A stretch of DNA of 64,000 nt from Eubacterium sp. (GTDB lineage Bacteria; Bacillota; Clostridia; Lachnospirales; Lachnospiraceae), in NCBI GenBank assembly GCA_024698585.1, contig JAILRB010000019.1, positions 1 to 64,000 on the forward strand. The letters are read 5' to 3'. Shown in pieces: positions 45,815 through 55,149 of this stretch; positions within the stretch are counted from its first letter, which is position 1, and every line of letters begins with the position of its first letter. The notes below the pieces were generated by a model that made no database searches, had not been told where the DNA came from, and saw nothing but the letters and a program-made list of their open reading frames with translations. A program made the translations under genes and the position numbers.

Positions 45815-48076
45815 ATGAATAAGAAGAAAGTGGTGTCTATCTTACTGGCAGTAGTGATGGTCTTTTCGCTGATCCCTGCCAGCCACAAAACAGCCGAAGT
45901 AAAGGCTGCATCTAACAAGAGGGTGGTAGGTTATTTTCCATCCTATCGTACTTATGCAATCAATTCGATTGACTATTCCGCAATGACACATTGTATTTTG
46001 TCTTTCATGACATATGCAAACGGCACATTGACTTCCGGTTTTTCCGGAGGAGATGTTCAGACCATTGTTAACAAATGTCACAGCAATGGAACCAAGGCAA
46101 TGATTGCCATTGGTGGTTGGAACGGATTTGATTCGTCTGACAATCCTTTTGGTACCGCAGCAAAGCGTACCAGCATTGTAAATCAGATTATGAACTATGT
46201 TGATACTTATAATCTGGATGGTGTTGACTTGGATTTAGAAGTGAACGATGCCAATGTATGGAATAATTTCGATGCATTCGTTTCAGAATTATCAAGTCGA
46301 TTGAAACCAAAAGGAAAGCTGCTCACTATGGCAGTAGCAACCTGGTTTACCGGTCCGATTGCAAATTCCACATACAATTATTTTGATTTCCTGAACTTAA
46401 TGTCTTATGACTACAATCAGTCAGGAACCGGTGACGTTGCACCAATGTCACAGATTTATGATATGGTTTCTTATTATGGAAGCCGTGGTGTAAGCAATGA
46501 CAGAATGGTAATTGGTGTACCGTTCTATGGATATAGCACCAGTGGTGCGGTAACTTATGCAGAGATGGTTCAGGCGAATGTTGCCAATGCAAACTTAGAC
46601 TATGCCAACGGAGTACATTACAATGGTATGCAGACCATCAGACAGAAAGCAGAATACAGCAAGAACTATGGTGGAACCATGATCTGGGAAATTGGCCAGG
46701 ATAGTTTTGATTCCCGTTATTCCTTATTGCAGGTAATCAAAAGTGTGATGGGAACAAACAATCCGATTGATCAGGGAACACAGCCACCTGCAACCACGAA
46801 GAAGCAGGAAGTCACAACCAAAGCGCCGGAGCAGACCAGCGGAACATGGAATTCTTCCACAGTCTATTATGGTGGCGACATCGTAACATATAACGGAAAA
46901 ACATATAAGGCACAGTGGTGGAGCCAGAATAATATTCCGGGGCAGGCAGAAGTCTGGCTTTTGATTGGAGGAACTGAAGAACCAACGACAAAAGCACCGG
47001 AAACCACAAAGCCAAAAGAAACAACGACTGCAGCTCCAAAGGATGGATATACAACAGCTGGAGCAAACTGGACAGAATTAAATTACTGGTCTCCATATTT
47101 TGCATCCGGATGGGGTGGAGATCCTACCGGTGCATATAAGGCTGGAAACTCCTACAGTGATTTTGCATTAAAGGTTACTAAAGCCGGCGATGGCGGTGCC
47201 TGGGGAATTCAGTTAAAGACGAAGGAAATGTCTGTAACTGCCGGAGCACAGTATCGTTGTAATGTGACTGTTCAGAGTAATGTGGCAGTAAACGGTATTA
47301 TGTTTAAGGAAGACAAATCCACAGCAGCAGTTTCAAAGAATCTTTCCGCTGGAAATAATACAATTGAATTGAACTTCACAGCAGAAGGAACAGCGCAGTT
47401 CGTATTTGATTTGGCAAAAGCACCGACAGGAGCGGAATTAAAGATTACTTCCTTCGCCTTGGAAAAAGTGGTTCCGGAAACAACAACTGAAGCACCAACA
47501 GAGGCTCCGACCGAAGCAACCACAGAAGCTCCGACACAGGAACCAACCACAGAAAAGAAAACAAGTGTGGCAATAGAAATCAACGGTTGCCAGGTGAGTG
47601 CAACATATGAAGGATTCCGTGTTATCTATTCTGCCAGCGATGAGAAAAATGAAATTGATACGGTAGGTCTGGTATATGGCTTAGAAGGATATGCCAGCGA
47701 TGCAGATATGGTTGTAAACAGCTCAAACAAGACCGTATATAACTATGACACAACGTTACAGGGAAAATTGTCTACAAGTTTCAGTAAGTTGCCATCAGCA
47801 CAGAGCTATGCAATGACAATGAAATTCGTGAAATCAGCAAAGTTCTACAACACACCAATTAAGGTTCGTGCTTATGCAAAACTGAAAAACGGTGAATATG
47901 TTTACACAGACATTCGCAGTTACGTGATTTATGATGTTGCAGATTATCTCTATCAGAAGCAGTTAATGAGCAACGCTTATGGACATAATTATCTGTATCA
48001 GGCAATTCTAAAGATTTGTAATCCGTCTTATCAGCAGATTGATTTCAAGATGGATAATTCCTTAGTGAAATTTTAA
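45815..48076 (+). CDS. secreted GH18 chitinase with chitin-binding module
   Basis: A 753-residue exported enzyme. The signal peptide is residues 1-32. The GH18 domain (about 35-310) has the catalytic motif DGVDLDLE (135-142, E142 as acid) and SxGG-like AMIAIGGWNGF. A CBM5/12-type chitin-binding module (about 344-388, AQWWSQNNIPG, WLLIGG) follows. A CBM4/9-like beta domain lies at about 410-550. A Thr/Glu/Pro-rich linker (TTEAPTEAPTEATTEAPT) precedes a C-terminal domain of unknown role (about 585-753). ATG follows GAGAGGGTAAAAAA. With the GH81 gene 1.4 kb upstream, it points to growth on or attack of fungal walls. Confidence 0.92.
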   Translation: MNKKKVVSILLAVVMVFSLIPASHKTAEVKAASNKRVVGYFPSYRTYAINSIDYSAMTHCILSFMTYANGTLTSGFSGGDVQTIVNKCHSNGTKAMIAIGGWNGFDSSDNPFGTAAKRTSIVNQIMNYVDTYNLDGVDLDLEVNDANVWNNFDAFVSELSSRLKPKGKLLTMAVATWFTGPIANSTYNYFDFLNLMSYDYNQSGTGDVAPMSQIYDMVSYYGSRGVSNDRMVIGVPFYGYSTSGAVTYAEMVQANVANANLDYANGVHYNGMQTIRQKAEYSKNYGGTMIWEIGQDSFDSRYSLLQVIKSVMGTNNPIDQGTQPPATTKKQEVTTKAPEQTSGTWNSSTVYYGGDIVTYNGKTYKAQWWSQNNIPGQAEVWLLIGGTEEPTTKAPETTKPKETTTAAPKDGYTTAGANWTELNYWSPYFASGWGGDPTGAYKAGNSYSDFALKVTKAGDGGAWGIQLKTKEMSVTAGAQYRCNVTVQSNVAVNGIMFKEDKSTAAVSKNLSAGNNTIELNFTAEGTAQFVFDLAKAPTGAELKITSFALEKVVPETTTEAPTEAPTEATTEAPTQEPTTEKKTSVAIEINGCQVSATYEGFRVIYSASDEKNEIDTVGLVYGLEGYASDADMVVNSSNKTVYNYDTTLQGKLSTSFSKLPSAQSYAMTMKFVKSAKFYNTPIKVRAYAKLKNGEYVYTDIRSYVIYDVADYLYQKQLMSNAYGHNYLYQAILKICNPSYQQIDFKMDNSLVKF

Positions 48077-48092
48077 TTGAGAATAGAGATGG

Positions 48093-48126
48093 AAAAAGCT
48101 TGTAGTAAATTGCTACAAGCTTTTTT
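48093..48126 (+). terminator. intrinsic terminator
   Basis: AAAAAGCTTGTAG (48093-48105) pairs with CTACAAGCTTTTTT (48113-48126). Confidence 0.9.
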
Positions 48127-48240
48127 CGTTTTGGTGGATTAAAAATATGAAAAATATGGTACAATGACAACGTGTCTGCGGAGGAAAAATTATCAGACAG
48201 TATGGCTTGTAAACGTAGCAGTTTAGGAGGAACAAATTAG

Positions 48241-49761
48241 ATGATGAAAATCGAGACCGGAAAACTGAGAAAAATTTTGTTTTTTTTAGCAATTGCATAT
48301 ATTTATATCCCGTTGATGATTTTTGTGATTGGGTATGAGAAATTGTGGATTGCGGGAATTACCATAGGTGTTTGTTTCTTTTGTTTTTGGCGTGCGCAAA
48401 GAGACTACAAAACAGAATGGGAAGAAAGCAAAAGTGTAAGGGTTCCTATTGGAGGCGTTGTTGTATGTTTCGCACTTTTAGCGGTTGTATCATATTATGC
48501 AGGGTGGGGGGGATTTGCACCACAGTCCTCGGATTGGAATAAACATAACGCTTTGTTAAGGGATTTGGTTCAGAGAGAATGGCCTGTTTATTATCAGAAC
48601 GGAAATGAAACATCAATGCTTATTTATTACATGGGTAGTTATACACTTCCTGCGTGTGTTGGAAAAATATTCAATTCATTTCGCGTTGCGGAAATAACAC
48701 AATTTGTTTACAACTATGTGGGACTTGTTTTAGTGGCAGTTCATTTATGGAGTGTGGTAAAAGCCAAAACCTGGAAAAAAATGTTATGTTCAACTTGGGT
48801 GTTAGTTTCTTTTTCCGGAGTATTTATCTTAAGAGATTTGGTTTCCGGATTTTATCCGGCTGGAGCAAAGTTTGACACACACTGGTTTATCAGATATGGA
48901 ACCATGATTTTGCAACTGCGACCAAATTTTATTATGCTCCGTTGGGCGTTTCAACAATTTATTGTTCCGCTTCTGTGCCTGATGCTTTTTTTGCAGTATC
49001 GAAAAAAAGTTCAGCACTATGTATTTCTGATGCTACCTACGGTGCTTTATGCGACGTTATCATTTATAGGAATTGCGGTAACTGCATTAGCATATGCAGG
49101 TTACTCATTATTCAAAAAGAAAGTAGTGATAAGGGAGATTTTGAGCGTAGAAAATATTTTGATGGGAACGGTATTGGGAGGCAATCTTTTAATCTATTTC
49201 TACGGAAGTATATTGGCGGATAAGCCGGAGACTGTGGGATTGCATCTTATTAATTATTCCACAAATATATGGATTTATCTGGCTTTTATTTTCTCGGAAT
49301 TTGGAATTTATGTGTTGTTGCTTTGGAAGAAAAATCACAGGGAACCATTATTTATTATTATTACAATCATCTTATGTGTTCTGCCGTTTTTCTCACTAGG
49401 TTTATATAATGATTTGTTACTTAGTGCAGCTGTTGTTCCATTCAATATGCTTATGATTTATATCTTACGATATTTGTTTGATGAGGAAACCTGGAAGAAC
49501 AAAAAGTCAAGAATTAAGGGGAAGGCGATCATAATTATCTTGTTCTTATCTTTATGGCAATCTTTTGGCGAAGTCGCAATTATTGCATTTGAAGACAGAG
49601 TGACGCTGTTGCAACAGCGAGATGAGTGGAAAACCTTGGAAAAAATGGCGAACAGAAATCTGGATACGGAAATTGACTTTAAGTATAATTATTATGATTA
49701 CGATTATGAAAACAACATTTTTTATAAATATGTTGCCAGAAAAAAGAATGAGTCACATTAA
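48241..49761 (+). CDS. multi-span membrane protein, GT-C glycosyltransferase-like
   Basis: A 506-residue integral membrane protein with about ten to twelve predicted helices. The first large outer loop has SSDWNKHNALLRDLVQREWP, a DxxKH motif typical of lipid-linked GT-C sugar transferases, and another hydrophobic set follows. The C-terminal tail is charged and Tyr-rich. GT-C enzymes use polyprenyl-phosphate sugars to modify envelope polymers. Start 48241 follows GGAGGAACAAATTAG; the next codon is also ATG. The specific substrate is unknown. Confidence 0.6.
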   Translation: MMKIETGKLRKILFFLAIAYIYIPLMIFVIGYEKLWIAGITIGVCFFCFWRAQRDYKTEWEESKSVRVPIGGVVVCFALLAVVSYYAGWGGFAPQSSDWNKHNALLRDLVQREWPVYYQNGNETSMLIYYMGSYTLPACVGKIFNSFRVAEITQFVYNYVGLVLVAVHLWSVVKAKTWKKMLCSTWVLVSFSGVFILRDLVSGFYPAGAKFDTHWFIRYGTMILQLRPNFIMLRWAFQQFIVPLLCLMLFLQYRKKVQHYVFLMLPTVLYATLSFIGIAVTALAYAGYSLFKKKVVIREILSVENILMGTVLGGNLLIYFYGSILADKPETVGLHLINYSTNIWIYLAFIFSEFGIYVLLLWKKNHREPLFIIITIILCVLPFFSLGLYNDLLLSAAVVPFNMLMIYILRYLFDEETWKNKKSRIKGKAIIIILFLSLWQSFGEVAIIAFEDRVTLLQQRDEWKTLEKMANRNLDTEIDFKYNYYDYDYENNIFYKYVARKKNESH

Positions 49762-49850
49762 AAGAGGGTTTTCCACAAGGGAAACTATTCCTCTCAAAAA
49801 AACTATGGTATAATGAGTACGATTATAAGCTTATGAAAGGGAAGTCGCTT

Positions 49851-51497
49851 ATGCAGGATAAATATTATGTAGTAGGTCATAAAAATCCGGATACTGATTC
49901 CATTTGTTCCGCCATTGCGTTGGCGTACTTAAAGAATCAGACAGAAGAAGGAATCTATTCCCCAAAACGTGCCGGACAGATTAATGAAGAAACTGAATTC
50001 GTATTAAATTATTTCGGAGTCAATACTCCGGGATATATGCCTGATGTCGGAAGTCAGGTTAAGGATATGGAAATTCGAAAAAGCAAGGGAATGTCCAAGG
50101 ATATTTCCGTGCGAAAAGTCTGGGAATACATGAGAGAGAACCAGACCATGACCGTAGCAGTCGTAGATGATGAAAATCATCTGGAAGGTGTTATTTCCAT
50201 GTCGGATATTTCGAACAGCCTGATGGTTCAGAATGCCACAGCATTGTCGGAAGCAAAGACTCCGTTCAAGCATATCGCAGAAACATTGGATGGAGAGATT
50301 ATTGTTGGAGATGCTGATGCATGCTTTACCAAAGGAAAGGTATTCATTGGTGCAGGAAACGCCGATGTGGTCAGAAAGTATTTGGTACCAGGAGACCTGG
50401 TGATTTTAGGAAATCGTGCTGAGGACCATTTAAATGCCATTGAACAGGGAGCAGGCTGTATCGTCATTGCCTTCGGTGCGGAAATTTCGCCGGCAATTAA
50501 AAACTATGCGGAAGAAAAAGGGTGTGTTATTATTCGAACCCCTCATGATTCCTATGCCATTGCTCAGCTCATTGAACAAAGTATTCCAGCAGGGGCAATT
50601 ATGGTTTCCGAAAATCTGTTGACCTTCCATATGGATGATTTTACCGATAAAATCAAGGTGACCATGGGAAAGAACAGAATTCGAAACTTCCCTATTTTAG
50701 ATAAAAATGACCAATATGTGGGAACAGTTTCCCGAAGAAACTTATTAAACATTGCAAAAAAGAAAGTGATTCTGGTGGATCACAATGAAATGTCTCAGGC
50801 AGTGGATAACATTGAGCAGGCAGAAATCATTGAAATTGTAGATCATCATCGAATCGGAACTTTGGAAACAAATAATCCAATCATTTTCAGAAACCAGCCT
50901 TTGGGATGTACAGCCACCATCATTTATCAGATGTTCCATGAAAAGGGTGTACAGATTACGAAGGAGATTGCAGGACTGCTTTGTGCGGCAATCATTTCTG
51001 ATACCCTGATGTTCCGTTCACCGACCTGTACAGCCAGTGACCAGGCAGCAGCAGAAGACCTGGCGACAATTGCGGAAGTGGAAATTGAACAGTTTGCCAC
51101 GGAAATGTTTAAGGCTGGAAGTAACCTGGGAAGTAAGACTGCGGAGGAAATCTTTTATCAGGATTTCAAGAAGTTTATTGCAGGAAGGGTTACCTTTGGT
51201 GTGGGACAAATCAGTTCCATGGCGGCAGATGAATTACAGCGTCTGAAGGAACGATTAGAACCACATTTGCAATATGAATGTGGAAAGCATGGAATCCAGA
51301 TGGTATTCTTTATGCTGACGAATATTTTAGAAGAAAACACGGAACTCATCTGTTATGGAGAACATTCCGAGGAATTGATTAAGAGTGCCTTCGGGGTGGA
51401 TGTGTCAAAGGGTGCCTGTGTATTACAGGGAATTGTTTCTAGAAAGAAACAGCTCATTCCATTGATGATGAATGTCCTTCAGGAGAATGATATTTAA
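49851..51497 (+). CDS. CBS-domain family II (DHH) inorganic pyrophosphatase
   Basis: A 548-residue Mn-dependent family II pyrophosphatase with a regulatory insert. Residues 1-65 begin the DHH domain (VVGHKNPDTDS, metal ligands). CBS domains (about 70-125 and 245-300) flank a DRTGG segment (about 130-240). The second half of DHH has IVDHHRIG, and a DHHA2 domain (about 410-548) completes it. Adenine nucleotides usually bind to the CBS pair and inhibit the enzyme. ATG 49851 was chosen because AAAGGGAAG lies 8-9 bp upstream. Confidence 0.93.
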   Translation: MQDKYYVVGHKNPDTDSICSAIALAYLKNQTEEGIYSPKRAGQINEETEFVLNYFGVNTPGYMPDVGSQVKDMEIRKSKGMSKDISVRKVWEYMRENQTMTVAVVDDENHLEGVISMSDISNSLMVQNATALSEAKTPFKHIAETLDGEIIVGDADACFTKGKVFIGAGNADVVRKYLVPGDLVILGNRAEDHLNAIEQGAGCIVIAFGAEISPAIKNYAEEKGCVIIRTPHDSYAIAQLIEQSIPAGAIMVSENLLTFHMDDFTDKIKVTMGKNRIRNFPILDKNDQYVGTVSRRNLLNIAKKKVILVDHNEMSQAVDNIEQAEIIEIVDHHRIGTLETNNPIIFRNQPLGCTATIIYQMFHEKGVQITKEIAGLLCAAIISDTLMFRSPTCTASDQAAAEDLATIAEVEIEQFATEMFKAGSNLGSKTAEEIFYQDFKKFIAGRVTFGVGQISSMAADELQRLKERLEPHLQYECGKHGIQMVFFMLTNILEENTELICYGEHSEELIKSAFGVDVSKGACVLQGIVSRKKQLIPLMMNVLQENDI

Positions 51498-51506
51498 GAA
51501 AAAGAA

Positions 51507-51567
51507 AAACCGTAGCAGTTGATATGTACCCAGAATCCTGGACACATATCAGTTGCTACGGTATTTT
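51507..51567. terminator. bidirectional terminator between convergent genes
   Basis: ACCGTAGCA-GTTGATATGT pairs with ACATATCAGTTGCTACGGT. A-rich and T-rich flanks on the two sides serve the pyrophosphatase (plus) and the methyltransferase (minus). Confidence 0.85.
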
Positions 51568-52337
51568 TATGCCTGTAAAATATCTACAATGTGAGCGCCG
51601 GCACCTAATAATTCCGGACGCTCGCAAATGGAAAGATGATACTGAATGAATAATTCGAATTCTTCCTCGGTCAGACTGTTTAAAGTAGTACGGATATAGT
51701 TGGCAGGACCGTCCGGAGACAGAATCTTTACCCGTTTCAAATCCGCTTCCTCATTGAGTCGGTCGATTTCTTCTAATCGCACATAGTCATATAACTCATC
51801 TGCTTTCGGAGTACAGTTAAAGTCTCGGTCAAAACGACCGCTTTTCACACACTCTACCACGTGATGTTCTTTAAAACCATAGGTGAGGATGCTGTACTCA
51901 TTCATACAATAAGCCACGAAAATATATCCTCCCGGTTTGGTTACGCGTTTTGCCTCCAATAATGCTGTCAGTTTATCCTGATGAGAAATCAGATGATACA
52001 ATGGTCCGAAGAGAATAGTAATATCGTAGGTATCTGATTTAAATTTCTTTAAGTCAGTTGCAGTGCCGTGAAAGGCTTTCACGTTACTCTTTTTCGCCTT
52101 CAGTTTTCCGAGGTTTGGCTTCGCCAATTCCACGGCAGTGACATCATGTCCTTCCTCAGAAAGAGGAATGCTGTAGCCACCGGTTCCGGCACCAATGTCA
52201 ATAATCTTTAATCCCTTTCGGTTTCCAATATACTTATGAATATATTTCATAGATGTGGTAAACTCCACCAGTCCATGTCTTCGGGACAGTCGTTTATCTT
52301 CATTGAACTTGTTATAATAGGTATCCAGATTTCCCAT
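51567..52337 (-). CDS. class I SAM-dependent methyltransferase
   Basis: A 256-residue protein with motif I IIDIGAGTGGYSIPL (about 45-59), motif II AVELA, and a post-I acidic DITILFGPLYH region. The family methylates small molecules, proteins or RNA. The substrate cannot be told from the sequence. The gene is convergent with the pyrophosphatase and divergent from the PurF-like gene, so it is probably a single unit. ATG 52337 follows AGGAGCGT. Confidence 0.85.
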   Translation of the reverse strand: MGNLDTYYNKFNEDKRLSRRHGLVEFTTSMKYIHKYIGNRKGLKIIDIGAGTGGYSIPLSEEGHDVTAVELAKPNLGKLKAKKSNVKAFHGTATDLKKFKSDTYDITILFGPLYHLISHQDKLTALLEAKRVTKPGGYIFVAYCMNEYSILTYGFKEHHVVECVKSGRFDRDFNCTPKADELYDYVRLEEIDRLNEEADLKRVKILSPDGPANYIRTTLNSLTEEEFELFIQYHLSICERPELLGAGAHIVDILQA

Positions 52338-52488
52338 AATACGCTCCTATAATCGATGATTTTTACGATATTTTCTGGTAAAGTGTAACATAACTTGTAT
52401 AGTTAGGCAAATTATTATGAAATACAAACAAAGAAAGAGAAAGAACTTAAAAAATGAAGGAATTTTGTCTAAACTCGTTGATTTATAA

Positions 52489-52516
52489 TTGTATAATTTT
52501 TTCTCTATGCTATAAT
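52489..52516 (+). promoter_or_regulatory. promoter of the PurF-like gene
   Basis: TTGTAT (52489-52494), 16-bp spacer, TATAAT (52511-52516). Transcription would start near 52523, giving an 80-base leader. Confidence 0.6.
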
Positions 52517-52551
52517 GTAACAGTGATTTTACAAATGAGATTAAGGAAATC

Positions 52552-52587
52552 AAAATTATCATGGCGAAATTTGCCATGATCAATTTT
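52552..52587 (+). promoter_or_regulatory. leader hairpin before the PurF-like gene
   Basis: AAAATTATCATGGC pairs with GCCATGATCAATTTT around GAAATTT. There is no T-run. It ends about 15 bases before the start codon, so it could control translation or serve as an operator. Confidence 0.5.
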
Positions 52588-52602
52588 AGAAAGAGGTAAA
52601 AA

Positions 52603-54006
52603 ATGGGTGGTTTTTTTGGCGTAGCATCAAAACAAAACTGTAATTTTGACTTGTTTTTTGGAACAGATTATCATTCACATTTAGGAACCAGACGTGCAGG
52701 TATGGCTGTTTATGGAAAAGACGGATTTAAGAAGTCAATCCATAGCATTGAAAATACACAGTTCCGTACACGATTTGATAAAGACATTCATGAATTGAAT
52801 GGAAACTATGGTATCGGATGTATTTCAGATTTTGAAGCGCAGCCGATTTTAGTTCGTTCTCATCACGGAACATTTGCAATCACAACTGTCAGCAAGATTA
52901 ATAATGCTGAAAAATTGGCAAAGGAAATCGTTGATAAGGGAACACATTTCTTTGAAATGAGCAATGGGGAAATTAATTCTACAGAATTGGTTGCCGCATT
53001 AATTAATCAGAAACCAAACTTAATCGAAGGAATTAACTATGCATTAGAGGTGGTAGATGGTTCCTTGTCCTTGATGTTATTAACACCAAAGGGAATTTAT
53101 GCAGCAAGAGATAAGATGGGTAGAACCCCGATTATCCTTGGAACAAAAGATGGAGCAAGATGTGCCAGCTTTGAAAGCTATGCATTTATGAATCTGGAAT
53201 ATCAGTATGAAAGAGATTTGGGACCGGGCGAAATTGTTGTCTTTGATGAAAAGAATTGTAAGACATTGATGGCACCTGGTGATAAAATGAAGATTTGTAC
53301 ATTCCTTTGGGTATACTATGGATACCCTGCAGCTTCTTATGAAGGTGTGAATGTGGAAGAAATGCGTTATAACTGTGGTAAGCTGTTAGCGCGCAGAGAT
53401 GATGCAGATGTGGATGTTGTAGCAGGTGTTCCGGATTCCGGAACAGCACATGCTGTTGGTTACGCCAATGAATCAGGAGTTCCATTCTCCAGACCATTCA
53501 TTAAATATACACCGACCTGGCCACGTTCATTTATGCCAACAATTCAGACACAGAGAAATCTGATTGCCCATATGAAACTGTTGCCGGTACATGAATTAAT
53601 TAAAGATAAAAAGTTATTGTTAATCGACGATTCCATCGTTCGAGGAACACAACTTCGTGAAACAACGGAATTCTTATATGAAAGTGGTGCGAAGGAAGTA
53701 CATATTCGTCCAGCCTGCCCACCATTGTTGTTCGGTTGTAAGTATTTGAACTTCTCACGTTCCACTTCTGAAATGGAACTAATCGGACGTGTTGTAATTG
53801 CTGAATTAGAAGGTGGGGAAGTAACACCGGAAATTCTTCAGGAATATGCTGATCCGGATTCAGAGAAGTACGCAAAGATGGTAGAAGGAATTCGCCAGAA
53901 GTTAAACTTCACATCCCTTCGTTTCCATCGTTTAGATGATATGTTAGAGTCTGTAGGAATTCCTGCGGATAAGCTTTGTACCTATTGTTGGAATGGGAAA
54001 GAATAA
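52603..54006 (+). CDS. amidophosphoribosyltransferase-like protein lacking the N-terminal Cys
   Basis: A 467-residue PurF paralogue. The glutaminase-fold domain (1-235) begins MGGFFGVAS, where PurF normally has Met-Cys-Gly. The catalytic Cys nucleophile is thus a Gly. The rest is intact: YHSHLGTRRAGM, GNYGIGC and YAARDKMGRTPI. The phosphoribosyltransferase domain has LLLIDDSIVRGTQ (the PRPP loop). Cys in FGCKYL and CTYCWNG match cluster ligands of PurF. It can be expected to use ammonia, or to have a new role. The ATG follows AAAGAGG. The [FeFe]-hydrogenase maturases lie downstream after a terminator. Confidence 0.85.
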   Translation: MGGFFGVASKQNCNFDLFFGTDYHSHLGTRRAGMAVYGKDGFKKSIHSIENTQFRTRFDKDIHELNGNYGIGCISDFEAQPILVRSHHGTFAITTVSKINNAEKLAKEIVDKGTHFFEMSNGEINSTELVAALINQKPNLIEGINYALEVVDGSLSLMLLTPKGIYAARDKMGRTPIILGTKDGARCASFESYAFMNLEYQYERDLGPGEIVVFDEKNCKTLMAPGDKMKICTFLWVYYGYPAASYEGVNVEEMRYNCGKLLARRDDADVDVVAGVPDSGTAHAVGYANESGVPFSRPFIKYTPTWPRSFMPTIQTQRNLIAHMKLLPVHELIKDKKLLLIDDSIVRGTQLRETTEFLYESGAKEVHIRPACPPLLFGCKYLNFSRSTSEMELIGRVVIAELEGGEVTPEILQEYADPDSEKYAKMVEGIRQKLNFTSLRFHRLDDMLESVGIPADKLCTYCWNGKE

Positions 54007-54022
54007 TAAATTGATTAGTAAC

Positions 54023-54054
54023 AAAGTGGCTACTGTTTTTTGTAGCCACTTTTT
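54023..54054 (+). terminator. intrinsic terminator
   Basis: AAAGTGGCTAC (54023-54033) pairs with GTAGCCACTTT (54042-54052) and a T-run follows. Confidence 0.85.
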
Positions 54055-54098
54055 CTGTTGGAATTTTTATGCTAAAATGGGTATACGTAGGTGTAAAA

Positions 54099-55127
54099 AT
54101 GAAAGAATTGATTAATAAATTAGCAGAAAATCATAAATTATCTTTACAGGAATGGGAAACCCTTATTGGAACGGAGTTCCTTTTGGAGGATTTATTTGAA
54201 AAAGCAGATAATGTGCGCAGAGAAATTTATGGAAATCAGGTTTACATCAGAGGACTGATTGAAATCTCCAGTTATTGCAAAAATGATTGTTATTATTGTG
54301 GGATCCGTTGTGGCAATAAAAATGCACAGCGGTACAGACTATCGAAAGAGCAGATCCTGGACTGTTGTGAAGCGGGAAATCAGCTGGGCTTTCGGACCTT
54401 TGTTTTACAGGGAGGGGAAGATCCGTTCTTTACGAAAGACCGGGTAGCGGATTTAGTTTCAGAAATCAAGAAACGATATCCGGAGAATGCGGTGACCTTG
54501 TCTCTGGGAGAACATGATTATGAAACATATCGCACCTGGTTTGAGGCGGGAGCTGACCGATATCTGTTAAGGCATGAGACCGCAGACCGGAAGCATTATG
54601 AAAAATTGCATCCGCCACAGATGAGTTTTGAACACCGGATGCAGTGTCTTAAGAACTTGAAAGAGATTGGCTATCAGGTGGGCTGTGGCTTTATGGTGGA
54701 ATCGCCTGATCAGACGAATCGAAGCCTGGCACAGGATATGCAGTTGATTACAGAGTTTCGACCGGAAATGGTTGGAATCGGACCGTTTATTTCTCATCGA
54801 GATACTCCATTTAGAAATGAAAAGTCAGGAAGTTTGGAAAAAACATTGAAACTGTTGGCACTGATTCGCCTGGCACACCCTCATGTGTTGTTACCTGCGA
54901 CCACGGCATTAGGAACTATTCATCCTCAAGGAAGAGAACTGGGATTGAAAGCAGGAGCCAATGTAGTAATGCCAAATCTTTCGCCAAAGGATGTGCGAAA
55001 GAAATATTCCTTGTATGATCATAAAATATGTACCGGTGAAGAAGCAGCAGAATGTATTCGTTGCCTGAAACTTCGAGTAGAGAGTGCAGGATATGAAATT
55101 GTGGAAGACCGGGGAGACTATAAATAA
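54099..55127 (+). CDS. hydE: [FeFe] hydrogenase H-cluster radical SAM maturase HydE
   Basis: A 342-residue radical SAM enzyme that helps build the diiron site of [FeFe] hydrogenase. The radical SAM Cys triad is C60-x3-C64-x2-C67 (CKNDCYYC). GGEDPFFT and LRHETADRKHYEKLHP are typical for HydE. ATG 54099 is favoured since residues before it in the longer frame have no counterpart; the ribosome site (GTAGGTG) is modest. HydG and HydF follow, forming the complete maturase operon. The hydrogenase itself is outside the window. Confidence 0.95.
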   Translation: MKELINKLAENHKLSLQEWETLIGTEFLLEDLFEKADNVRREIYGNQVYIRGLIEISSYCKNDCYYCGIRCGNKNAQRYRLSKEQILDCCEAGNQLGFRTFVLQGGEDPFFTKDRVADLVSEIKKRYPENAVTLSLGEHDYETYRTWFEAGADRYLLRHETADRKHYEKLHPPQMSFEHRMQCLKNLKEIGYQVGCGFMVESPDQTNRSLAQDMQLITEFRPEMVGIGPFISHRDTPFRNEKSGSLEKTLKLLALIRLAHPHVLLPATTALGTIHPQGRELGLKAGANVVMPNLSPKDVRKKYSLYDHKICTGEEAAECIRCLKLRVESAGYEIVEDRGDYK

Positions 55128-55149
55128 ATAATAGAAAGCGTGAAGAAAA

